DNA of 64,000 nucleotides from Diospyros lotus (Eukaryota > Streptophyta > Magnoliopsida > Ericales > Ebenaceae): the NCBI RefSeq assembly GCF_014633365.1, contig NC_068352.1, positions 2,534,393-2,598,392 of the forward strand, read 5' to 3'. This document shows positions 54,791-64,000 of this stretch, in pieces. The stretch's first letter is position 1. Each line of letters opens with the position of its first letter. The notes beneath the pieces were generated by a model. That model was given only the letters and a program-made list of their open reading frames with translations. It made no database searches and was not told the DNA's origin. A program made the position numbers and the translations under genes.

Positions 54791-55600
54791 TATTTAATTC
54801 TTCTTTTTCCCATTAAATGCAAATTAAATTTGTGTTTTGAAAATTATGTTAAGTGAGTAAGATTCGAATTGTGTGGCAAAAGTAGGGGAAAAGAGAGAAA
54901 CTTAATGGTGGCATGTGATTTGATAAATTGAGAGAAATAGAAAAATTTGAAAGAAGAAAAATTAATAAAAGAAAGCAAATATCTCTCTCTTCTTCCTTTC
55001 CATTCCGTTCGACCCTTCCATTTCCTCTCTTCTCCTTTCTCGATTCTTCTTCTCAAATTTTTATTTTTTTTTACTTTTATTTAGTAAATTTAACTGTATT
55101 TTTTTACCTAATTTGGTCTTCTGGTGTAACATAGCACCACTATTATGTCAAGTGAGTGATGTAAATGCAACTAAGAAAAATTAGGCCTTGAGGGTTCATG
55201 TGGTACGCACATATGAGACAAACACACGTGAAAATCTAAAAAAAAAACTTCTACCCTTGAATACACATTTCAGAATAAAGATGTTGGTTATCATTTATTC
55301 TTTTTTTTTTTTCCTATTATTGTGTAATTTTTGTATTTTTTTACGCATTACTTATTGTATTACATGTTAATTTAAGTTTATTTTTTACATAGTTTCTGGA
55401 TAGAGTTATGTACTTTTAATTGTTCGTCTACCCTTAAATGCATATAAGGAAATATTTCAAAATCTATAATTCTTTTGTTGTATTTTCATAATTGTAATAC
55501 GATTATTTTATTTATTTATTTACTTCTTTATTATGATTTTTATTTATTGTAACTACTAAATTATATAACTTTCACTTTAACAATTTTTTTTTTTTTTTTA

Positions 55601-55633
55601 CGATATCCATGCATTGCATGGGTGATCCACTAG
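55601..55633 (+). mobile_element. Helitron-like 3' terminus
   Basis: A hairpin CCATGC-ATT-GCATGG (55607-55621) is followed, eight bases later, by CTAG (55630-55633) and then T. A GC hairpin shortly before a CTRR end, with T next to it, is the 3' hallmark of Helitrons; many plant families end in a CCCGTGCATxGCACGGG-type hairpin, of which this looks like a C-to-T decayed form. The matching 5' end is uncertain (candidate at 37992). Confidence 0.5.
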
Positions 55634-55904
55634 TTAACATGTATAAATCTATATCCTGATCAAAGATGAGCTACGAAGATAAATCTTAATAAGCCATGAA
55701 GTTATATTTTTAATTATATATAATGTCTCAATTACAGTCAAATTTAAAATTTCAAATCACAATTATAACAAATTTGTTTCTAGCTGCCATATTTCCTTGT
55801 TTGGCTTGTTTCCTCGAAGTTTCATACTACATTTGGCTTATCTTGGGATGATCACCCTTGTGTGGCCCTTTGTGCACATGCCTTCGATTACGTAAGAAGA
55901 AGTA

Positions 55905-56010
55905 AATTTCAGATTGAGCTTTTGGCTCTTGCGTAGGGAAGAAATCGAACTCACGACCCACAAGATCACACCAACATATTGCTTGCCTTTTTGTCATTCG
56001 ACCTATGTCT
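55905..56010 (-). mobile_element. SINE-like fragment
   Basis: On the minus strand, ATAGGTCGAATGACAAAAAGGC (A-box-like) and, about 35 bases on, GTCGTGAGTTCGATTTCTTCC (B-box-like) follow in tRNA-like spacing, then sequence not matching a tRNA. Probably a tRNA-derived SINE or its relic. Confidence 0.4.
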
Positions 56011-56390
56011 GGGGGCTACATTTGGCTTATTTTGGCGGATATGATTGTGGAGAACATAAAAAAATTTGGACTCACTTGTGAAATAAATGAGTAAAAGACA
56101 AAGAGAAGGAGTAAGCATCATGTTCTTTTCAAACAAAATTAAACGTTCGTGATTTTACTGATTTTGGAAATGGAATGATTAATGAAATAATTTTTTTTTA
56201 TTTGAACTAATAAGAAATATCTATATAGGTTGAAATTAATATAATAAAAGTAGCAAGATGATCGAATCTCGGGGCAAAGAGATGGTGATTGGACCTCATG
56301 GTCGAAAAGGAGCGAACGGGTGGAAGAGAAAGTTTTGCAAAGAGAGGGAGAGATGACAATTATGGAGGGATATGAGGAGATGGAGGTTGA

Positions 56391-56464
56391 AGAGGGAGGG
56401 AGAAGTAGTGAATAGAGAGGGAGCTGAAGAGGGAGGGAGAAGTAGTGAATAGAGAGGGAGCTGA
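56391..56464. repeat. 37-bp tandem duplication
   Basis: Two identical copies of AGAGGGAGGGAGAAGTAGTG followed by AATAGAGAGGGAGCTGA. Confidence 0.8.
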
Positions 56465-56759
56465 AGAAACTTTTGTCATTGGGGAGAAGCAGGGTAGCGA
56501 GAGAGAGAGAGTTGAGGAGATGAGGATAGGTCGCCAATGGTAGTGATAGAGAGGTAGCAATAAAACACTAGTGATTTGTGACAGATAACCACAAAGAGAG
56601 ATAGAGAGCTGAGGAGATACAATCAAAAAGAAAAACTATTGAGGAGACATAACAAGAGAAAGAGATGGAGTTGACTAGATGCATCGGAGTTGACATGAGA
56701 CAAATAAATTTACATGGTTATACAATATAAATTACAGTTCAAATGCCTTAAAATAGCAA

Positions 56760-57310
56760 GTCTTGGTAGGAATAATGAAGTTGCTCACTTTTTATAGAAA
56801 GATCTTGAGTTTGAATTTTGTCAGGAACCTAATGTTTGTAATAAGGGTTTCTTGGTATTTTTAGCATGGTAGTTACAGCAGTTGTTCTGTAACAACCTGT
56901 TCAAAGTTCTACTTTGTATTGGCAGCCTTATTGCCGCCAAACTAATACTGCCCGAATTAGTATAAAAAGCTAGTCCAGCTGAATGAAAGATCATCGAAGC
57001 ATTTTTCGAGAAATTCTCTATTTCTCTCTCTCGATCTTGCTTTCTCTCTCGCCTACTTCTGTTTTTCTCTCTTTCTCTGAATCTTCCTCACGTTTCTCCA
57101 TAAGTTCTGACTTAATTCTCTCAATCAGCCGAGAATTGACCTTGTCAGATTTGAGAACCTAACAAGTTTGAGTTGTGGAAATAGTCTCTTAGGAAAGTAA
57201 GGTAAGGTTGTACACAAAGAAGAGCTTATCCTGAACCTTTCAAAGTGAAGAGTTTCATCCACTGGGGATGACCTTTTATCATTTGGTTTCAAATCATAAA
57301 TTTAGCAATT
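56760..57310 (+). mobile_element. Au-type SINE, interrupted by an LTR
   Basis: The right part (57165-57310) reads AGTTTGAGTTGTGGAAATAG, then TCTCTTAGGAAAGTAAGGTA and GGTTGTACAC, which matches the plant Au SINE after C-to-T drift (B box plus GTGGAAACAGCCTCT, GCAGGGTAAGGCTG). The left part (56760-56815) has AAGTTGCTCACTTTTTATAG and GATCTTGAGTTTGA, a plausible A-box side. AGTTTGA occurs on both sides of the LTR. The exact left limit is uncertain. Confidence 0.5.
56816..57164 (+). mobile_element. Solo LTR 4 (Copia-like, about 350 bp)
   Basis: Plus-strand TATA-like GTATAAAAAG at 56960, a CT-rich leader (57016-57080) and the end GAGAACCTAACA at 57153-57164. No primer site follows; instead SINE sequence resumes. 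AGTTT flanks both sides. The left terminus is not a clear TG (candidate TGTCAGGAACC at about 56818), so the limits are approximate. Confidence 0.45.
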
Positions 57311-58169
57311 GAAAACAATTCCTGTACATTCTCCAAAGTTTAGTTGGTTGGAGGTTCTTCTCAGGAGCAGAAAAATCAAACAGGATAAATTTGTATCTAC
57401 AAATAGTAAAGTTTTCAGGGGGGGGGGGGGGGAAATAGTCATCATAATGCAATTTTACATGATTAATTTGTAGTAAAAATGACTATTTATGATATTAAAA
57501 GTCTAATTATTTTATGAAAATTACTTTTGCAGTACCCACTACCCAGTACTCAAAATAAATCCACAATTCTAACCAGGTAACATATTTTAGAACCTATCAT
57601 GATTAGGATCTTGTTGATCATGCCAACAATCTGCATTTCTTATAACATTAGGTTGAAACTGATAACATTTATCTCTTGCTTTTTGGAGTAGTCAACAAAA
57701 AATAACATAATTTCGCAAGTGATATAGGGCATGTTAAAATTTTATCCTTCCTAAAGCAAGGAATACTTGGAATATTGCTCATACTCTTACACAATTAATT
57801 AGAAATTTATCAAATGGAGTAAATCAGAAATCACAATCTCAAGTGATTGTTGTTGTCATGTTTATTATTATTTTTTATCAAATTACATCCCAACACTTCT
57901 AAGATTTAACGAAAACTATTAATTTTCCATTAGTAAGTATCAATGAAAAAAAAATTAAACTTTGAAAAAAGCCCCTAATCTATAAAATGTCAATTAAACC
58001 CTCAAATATAATGATTATTTTGCCTCTTTCAATTATAGAATGTGTGGGTGGGAAAGTTGGAAGACATTGATTGCCAATTGTAAGAGACAAATGAATGTTG
58101 GGGATTAACAGACAAATGACGAATGAGCTTTGGGGAGAAGCAAAAGACGAAGCAAATAGTGGGGAAAAT
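57311..58169. other. Gene-free stretch
   Basis: AT-rich, without domains. A G-run lies at about 57419-57433. I see nothing else. Confidence 0.5.
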
Positions 58170-58560
58170 GTGCATTAATTAGTTAAGGCATAGAAAAAAT
58201 GGTAAATAAGGGTAAGAGAGCTTTAGAAAAATTTTAGTTTTAGAGGATCAAAATTGGGCTTGCTAGGCCCAAAAGGATTTTTTTTTCCAAATGGGCTTAG
58301 GGTTTAAAATAAGGCTAGTGGACTTAAAAGGCCCCAAAAGAATGAAGAAATAAATTGGGCTTCAAAATAGGTCCAAGTGTGTTAAAATGAGTCTAGTAGG
58401 CTTCAGTAGGCCCAAAATATTTACAAACATGGGTTGATTTTAAGTTAGACCCAAGAATTAAAGGATTTGGATTGAGCCTAAATTGTTTTTAAGACTACTA
58501 TTAGACTCAATAGGCCGAAAGGCACCCAAATTGAAAGTGGTTGAACAGGTGTGATTTGGG
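58170..58560 (-). repeat. Dispersed repeat R2, inverted copy
   Basis: Reverse complement of 46840-47215: TTAGTTAAGGCATAGAAAAA, GGGTAAGAGAGCTTTAG, AAATTGGGCTTGCTAGGCCC and AGGCTAGTGGACTTAAAAGG each match. It lies 11 kb from copy 1. Confidence 0.7.
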
Positions 58561-59066
58561 CAGTCTAAGCCCTTTTTATTATACCTAATTATATGTGTAA
58601 TTTTTTTTATTACTCCAAATTATATGGTTTAATTTGGTCTTTATAAATCGCATGAAACCATATGGTGCGGTTGAGTGCGGTTTTTCCAATTGTTTGAGTG
58701 AGTATTTTATTGGACTTGTAGATTAACAAATTGGGCCTAAAACTTTTTGCTTGATCATTTTAACATATTTTGAGTTTTTCACTTCAAAATTAAATTTTTT
58801 ACAAGAAAAAAATAAAAATTATATTAGTAAATAGTTTAAATAAATTACAACTTGATCAAAAATTAAAATGCAACTTTAAACATATATTCCAAAACATACC
58901 ATAACTATTAAAGTCCAAACACCAAACATAATCAACTTACTACTAATTACTAATTACCAAACACCAAGCATCACCATTCCATATTGTTAAGACTCTTAAT
59001 AAATTAATTTATTCACTTAAAATAAATTTATTAAAAAAATATTTTGACAAAGAAAAAACATTTATT
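58561..59066. other. Gene-free AT-rich stretch
   Basis: Nothing beyond AT-rich sequence, with TTAATTAC and CACCAAAC words near 58900-58980. Confidence 0.45.
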
Positions 59067-59163
59067 AAAATAAATTTATTGCATAAACTTATTCACTTAT
59101 TTTGTTGGGAATACAAGAAAAGAAACAAAATAAGTGAATAAGTTTATGCAATAAATTTATTTT
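59067..59163. repeat. Perfect 40-bp inverted repeat (hairpin, 17-nt loop)
   Basis: The left arm 59067-59106 and the right arm 59124-59163 are exact reverse complements over 40 bp (ends AAAATAAATTTATTGCATAA...). The loop is 59107-59123. It could be a very young foldback MITE or a recent inverted duplication. Flanks 59005-59060 and 59164-59200 are weakly complementary too. Confidence 0.9.
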
Positions 59164-59254
59164 TATAAATATCTTTTTATAACAATTTCATAATAATATA
59201 TATTTTGATACTCCAAGTATCACAATTACTCCCAGTTTTCCCAGGTCACAAAAC

Positions 59255-59410
59255 CTAGTTTGCTCCTAGTTTTGGCGCATTCGCTTTTCCAAGCGAATGT
59301 TCGTGGCGCATTGGCTTCTAGTTTGCTCCTAGTTTTGGCGCATTCGCTTTTCCAAACAAATGCCCATGGCGCATTCGCTTCTAGTTTGGGTGCATTCGCT
59401 CTTCCAAGGT
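59255..59410. repeat. 63-bp tandem repeat, 2.5 copies
   Basis: Exact 63-bp period: units start at 59255, 59318 and 59381 (partial) with CTAGTTTGCTCCTAGTTTTG, then GCGCATTCGCTTTTCCAA. Copies differ mainly by CpG-related changes. Non-coding; open frames on both strands are repeat artefacts. Confidence 0.85.
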
Positions 59411-60359
59411 CACAAATCACAAATTGTGTCACAAAACTGGGATTGCCCAAGTGGCCTGACGTAGGCAAATTGAGAGGGAAGGCACGAGTCTTATGGGGAT
59501 GTGGCTTATTGGCAACGTAACAAGGCGTGGGTCCTATGGAGATGTGATCTGTCGACAACATAACAAGCCTCTCCCAAGTCACAATCACAATTTGTGATTA
59601 GTGAAAAACTTGGAAAAATTAAAAAACACATTTACAAACACTCAAATTTGTTTGAAAATAACACACTTTACACCGACTTTTGTCTAAAGTGGGCCTATAT
59701 ATTCATGCATCATGCATATGGTGTTGATCATGTTATTGCTTATTTTGTGTTCCCATTCAATTTTCAATTCGATTTGATTATTATAATTTAAATTTCAATT
59801 AATTCGATTTGTTGGAGTTAGTCGATTGGTTCGATTAGATTAATATATATGATTTGATTTGATTTGGTTCATGACTTTTGGTGAGTTTGATTAAGTTATA
59901 AGCGATTGCAAACTCATGAGAAATAATAAATAAAAGAGTTATTTAAAAAATAAGAAAAAAAATATTTAAAAAAATAAATGAACAATTATTTTTTAAAAAA
60001 TAATATTTAAAAATAAATAAATATTAGTATATATAATATAATACCTAAACCTGAATAATTTTTTCTTTTTTTTTTCAAAACATCTTTATATAAATAAACA
60101 CATATATACATTTATGTTCATGTATATAAATACATACATATATATATATATGCATACACATGCACACACGTATATGTATACATAAGTATGCACATTTATA
60201 TATATACACATGCATGCAAACACAAATATACATACACACACATATATACATGGGCATGTACACAGATATAAATATATACATATGTACACGCACATGCAGA
60301 CACATATACATACTTATACATATAATTCTTCTTCTTGCTATCAAACGCACCCTAAGATT
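59411..60359. other. Gene-free stretch with CA/TA low complexity
   Basis: AT-rich DNA. 60090-60330 is a CA/TA-rich low-complexity block (ATACATATATA, CACACATGCA) that produces Tyr/Ile/Cys-rich chance frames. CAAACGCACCCTAAGA at 60343 resembles a MITE end next to R1. Confidence 0.5.
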
Positions 60360-60735
60360 AAATTGAAGTGAATATTTCTTATAAATTATCAAGTTAGTGT
60401 TGATGTAAAATTGGATTATGTTCTTAAAATCGGATTTTTTTTTTATGTTTGTCTTTTATCAAACAAATAATTTTGCATTAAAGTTTGAAATATTGTTCAT
60501 ATCTTCCATTTATTATCATTTCATACGTTTGATTGTAGAGTTGAAGTTTGATAGGTTATTCGTTTTTACAAGTCAAATTTCAAATTCTTTTCACTAGTTC
60601 TTCGCATGCGGTTGATATTATTTTATTTTTAAATTGCAAAAATATTTTTTCATTTAATTTTCTTAAATAATATTTTCTTTTTTCTTGTTTTTTTAAATAA
60701 CCTTTTTACTTACAGTTTATTTCTAGTTTAAACTG
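60360..60735 (+). repeat. Dispersed repeat R1, copy 2
   Basis: Matches 46480-46835 in direct orientation (GTTAGTGTTGATG, TTTGATTGTAGAGTTGAAG, GCGGTTGATATTATTTTATT). Confidence 0.7.
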
Positions 60736-60779
60736 TAAATAAAAGGGTTATTTACATATTTTACTCTAAGTATTTGCAC

Positions 60780-61230
60780 ATTTTTTTTATTTAAATACTT
60801 AATTTTTTTATTACTTTAATTACACCTCTGAATTATACAATTTCAAATTAATTGTACCTTTAAATTTTTTATTATTTTAATTATATCCTTGGCATTACTA
60901 CCTTTGCATGGTCTTGGTCCCCACTATTTGTATCCTCGATTTCGACAGATGAGATAAATTACAGGTGAAAACTTTTTTTCACTATACAGGGCAAAGAATC
61001 AAACTCAAAACGTGTGAATCTCAATTTATCATGGTACCACTTGATCTGTATCCTAAGAACTATTTTAATTATACTCTTGAACTATATAATTTCAAGTCAA
61101 CTACACAGCTCAACAAATGCATAATTAAGATGTGTAATTGAAATAATAAAAAGTTCAAGAGTACAATTGACTTGAAATTATATAGTTCAAATGTGTAATT
61201 AAAATAACAAAAAATTTAAATATTTAAATA
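60780..61230. mobile_element. Foldback MITE with a SINE-like insertion
   Basis: Arms 60780-60900 and 61110-61230 are diverged reverse complements (TTTAATTACACCTCTGAATT against AATTACACATTTGAACTA on the other strand, ATAATTTCAAGTCAATTGTA and so on). An inner repeat of the right arm lies at 61065-61105. The middle contains a SINE-like sequence. Confidence 0.55.
60905..61060 (-). mobile_element. SINE-like fragment inside the foldback MITE
   Basis: Minus strand: CAGATCAAGTGGTACCATG (A-box-like) and TTTTGAGTTTGATTCTTTGC (B-box-like) about 30 bases apart, then a non-tRNA body. Resembles the layout at 55905-56010. Confidence 0.4.
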
Positions 61231-63164
61231 AAAATTAATATATATATATATTGCCGTCTTTTAATTATGACATTCTATAATGTGTATTTTAATATATTTT
61301 ACATACACAAATTCCCTATTTCACACCTTCTTTAGAACATCTCCAATGTTGGGCATCAAATTTGACACCATTATGGTGTCAAATAGTGGTTTACACCAAA
61401 TTTTTCAACACCAAATTAGTGTTGTCTTCAACTTGCTCAACACCAAAAGGTATCTTTAAAAAATATTTTATAAATAATTATTTAATTAATATTAATTAAT
61501 TTATTTAAATTAGCATAATATTATTAAAAATAATTAGTCACATTTTATAAAAAAAATTAATAATTACTCTCATAAGTTTTTTAAATTTTTCACAAAATTT
61601 TACAGAGGAATGCGAATTCCATAAAAAATCCAATAGTATGTGATGTTGTTCGAAGTGAACAAATGAAAATTTATGAAAAAGGGGCCCGTAAACAACAATT
61701 TTAAAGAAAAAATAGATCACCAAATTCATTTGACTAGTATTTTGGTGGTTATGGAGGAAATAAGGATCACCTTCCGAATTTTTAAATGGTAGTTTAGAAT
61801 TAAGAATAGAAAATATTTTTTTTTTAACTCATGTTTTTTTATTTTATTTTATTTTTCTATTTTCATCATGTATTTTAATTTAAGTTGATGGAAATGTTAT
61901 TATATTTTATTATATTATTGAGTTTTTGCATTAAGAATATTTTCTTTCTATCGGTAATTATTGAAATAAAAAATTTTCATGTACATAAATAAAGTTATTC
62001 ATTTTATATTATGATATTTATAAAATATATTAAAATATATTCATTATTATACTCATTTTATAGATCTTAATAAAATATTTACATCGTTATAAATTTTTTA
62101 TAATAATTTAATTTATATTTTTAATTATTAATTAAAATATATAAATATAATAAAAGTAATAAAGAATATAAAGAGAATAATTTGTTTTGAAATTATAACA
62201 AGGTAAAATTGAAAATAAAATTAAAAAGCAAATTTATTATTGGTAAATAGTGTAATACCAGATTTAGCGTTGTATTATTCACTCAATAGCAAATTTAATG
62301 CTGTATTTGTCTTTCATTAGAAAACAAATGAGATTGACTGTCTTTTAATCATAAATTAAAAGAAAATAAATTACAAACACAATAAATTAAATCATCTAAT
62401 TATAGTGTTTGGTTAAATAACACAATAAATTGACTGAAACAAATGAGTTGACTGTCTTTTCATACTGACATTCTATCTACTCATAAATTAAATCATATGA
62501 TAGTACCCCCACCCGAGTCCCATCTGCTTCGATTGATTGATTTCTTTTCTTAACTGCCGCGTACGTACGTTTCCCAAACTGCTTACTATTTCTTGGGTGA
62601 AAAATAACGAAATCAGGTCATGTCACCCCGTTAAAGGGGGTGAACAAAATCGCACTCATCCCTCTCCCTTATTTACACAAACTTCAAGACTTAAAATAAT
62701 TCTTTAACTCTTTCGGCCTTCCATCAGATCCCATACACACACCAAACTCCATTTTTGAATAATCTGCCTATAATAATCAGATTTGAAATTGAGTAGAATT
62801 CGTATGATTCTTTACAATTTTAATCTTATTAATATTAATTAGAATGTGGTAACAAGGGAATGTGTAAAAAAAAAATAAAAAATTGACGTGATTTGTTAGC
62901 TCAATGATCTAAATATGTCGACAAATCAATTATTAAGTCAAATAAAACGAAACTAATTAACTAACTTCTTCAAGGCTTACAATAATTGATCAGTTCACAC
63001 ATCCGGGCCCACCCTACTTATCACACACAATCAAAATAACTTATTTATATTTATCTCACAATTTATTGACTTGGTCTATATATCAACAATTAAATTAGGA
63101 TTTCACCATTAGGGAAATCAGAGTGACGCAGCTCACCTTTATGTGTCAACTTGGTCCAAAAAAT
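61231..63164. other. Gene-free AT-rich stretch
   Basis: No gene. CATCTCCAATG...GGTGTCAAAT at 61338-61440 has the look of a DNA-transposon end, and AACACAATAAATT duplications occur at 62360-62440. I see no confident element. Confidence 0.4.
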
Positions 63165-63167
63165 TTA

Positions 63168-63636
63168 GGTGTGTTCTTTTTGTTATTTTTAAGTTATTTT
63201 TAATTTTTAATTTTCTAAAATAATGAAAATATATTTTCTTTATTGTTTTTAAAAATATATTTTTGAAAATAAAAAAAATATTATAAAGAAAACTCAAAAT
63301 AACAAAAAATTATTTTGAGTGTTTTCATCCAAAACAAACTCTAAACTCAAAATATATTTATTTATTTATATTTTATTATTGTAATGAAAAAAATATTACA
63401 AAATTTATTAACTTAAAAATGTATATATTTTTTAATAATATATTAACATTAAATATTTTTAATTTACTAAATAATCAAATTTATTGAATAAAATATTATT
63501 AAAAAATTATTTTCAAAATTTCAAAAAGAACGTGTTTTTTAATTTTTTAAAAATAGACTTCAAAAATAGAAAATTGAAAATGAATTCAAAACTCAAAACT
63601 CAAAACTAAAAATTAAAAAACAAAGAGAACACAGCA
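63168..63636. mobile_element. MITE copy 1 at the right edge
   Basis: The left end is GGTGTGTTCTTTTTG; the right end reverse-complemented is TGCTGTGTTCTCTTTG. TTA flanks both sides (63165-63167 and 63637-63639), which would suit a Tourist/Harbinger-type TSD. Non-coding, very AT-rich. The superfamily call is tentative. Confidence 0.5.
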
Positions 63637-63639
63637 TTA

Positions 63640-64000
63640 GGTTGCGTTTTCTTTACTTTTTAATTTTCAATTTTGAATTTTGAATTCATTTTCAGTTTTC
63701 TATTTTGATAGTCTGTTTTTAGAAAATTAAAAATGTTTGCTTTTTGTTATTTTGAAAAATTATTTCTCAAAACAGAAAATTAGAAAATGCGTTCTCTTTG
63801 AAATTTTGAAAATAGTTTTTTAATGATATTTTAGTCAATAAATTTGATTATTCGGTAAATTAGAAATATTTAATGTTAATATATTATTAAAAAAATATAT
63901 ACAATTTTATAATATTTTTCTCATTACAATAATAAAATATGAATAAATAAATAAATAAACGTGTTTTGAGTTTAGAGTTTGTTTTGGACAAAAACATTCA
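63640..64000. mobile_element. MITE copy 2, inverted, cut by the window end
   Basis: It starts GGTTGCGTTTTCTTT and is a reverse-complement copy of 63320-63636, for example CCAAAACAAACTCTAAACTC on the other strand near 63970. With copy 1 it forms an inverted repeat centred near 63638 with arms of over 300 bp. Its far end lies beyond the window. Confidence 0.65.

Larger units (their letters stand above)
55634..56755. other. Gene-free stretch with SINE-like and purine-rich parts
   Basis: No gene. A SINE-like piece lies at 55905-56010 and purine-rich DNA at 56280-56650, including an exact 37-bp tandem duplication at 56391-56464 (AGAGGGAGGGAGAAGTAGTG...). Confidence 0.45.

Noticed and set aside
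60075..60392. Frames rich in Tyr, Ile, Cys and His
   Set aside because: They are translations of the CA/TA low-complexity block at 60090-60330.

Overview
This window is nuclear DNA of a flowering plant, probably a eudicot. The evidence is AT-rich intergenic sequence, plant-type transposons of every major class, a Cassandra TRIM whose LTR carries a 5S rRNA-like sequence, and fragments of plant gene families (an NFD4/nodulin-like transporter and a possible arabinogalactan peptide). I see no intact host gene, no rRNA or tRNA gene, and no bacterial features. Almost everything is transposable element (TE) sequence, most of it decayed.

Left and centre (about 2.7-31.8 kb): a nest of insertions. The outermost layer is a Ty3/Gypsy element of the Tat type on the minus strand. 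It has an LTR and primer site at about 31.2-31.8 kb, gag and protease at 29.1-30.9 kb, and a 60-bp tandem array at 2761-3138 that continues at 5972-6037. A solo LTR (3139-5971) and a 22.5-kb CACTA (En/Spm) transposon (6038-28580, TSD TTG) interrupt it. The CACTA carries two decayed minus-strand genes, a Transposase_21/DUF4218/DUF4216-type transposase and a Transposase_24 protein. Inside it lie a second, deleted CACTA (10003-14203, TSD TTC) that landed in a transposase codon, a solo LTR (19453-22136, TSD GGAAG) that itself contains a Cassandra TRIM (20061-20699, TSD GAAAG), and another solo LTR (24429-27412).

Middle (33.3-41.5 kb): a minisatellite of nine units with eight G-box-like sites, a possible truncated arabinogalactan-peptide gene, a hAT-like transposase fragment, an open second exon of an NFD4-like transporter with no first exon, and a nearly intact hAT transposon (38115-41520, perfect 8-bp TSD CTTCCCCC). 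The hAT transposase has three exons and one premature stop.

Right (41.5-64 kb): low-complexity DNA, MITEs, SINE-like fragments, and a duplicated roughly 1-kb unit. One copy of that unit holds a Copia element (48277-53116, TSD TAGAC) with unusual LTR ends, a frameshift and an RNase H deletion. There are also a Helitron-like 3' end, a perfect 40-bp hairpin, and a long inverted MITE pair at the right edge.

Premature stops that could be assigned in the CACTA and hAT genes are mostly of the CAG/CAA-to-stop or TGG-to-TGA type. Together with LTR and TSD differences, this fits C-to-T decay of methylated, silenced DNA. All family calls come from reading motifs and termini; no database search was run.
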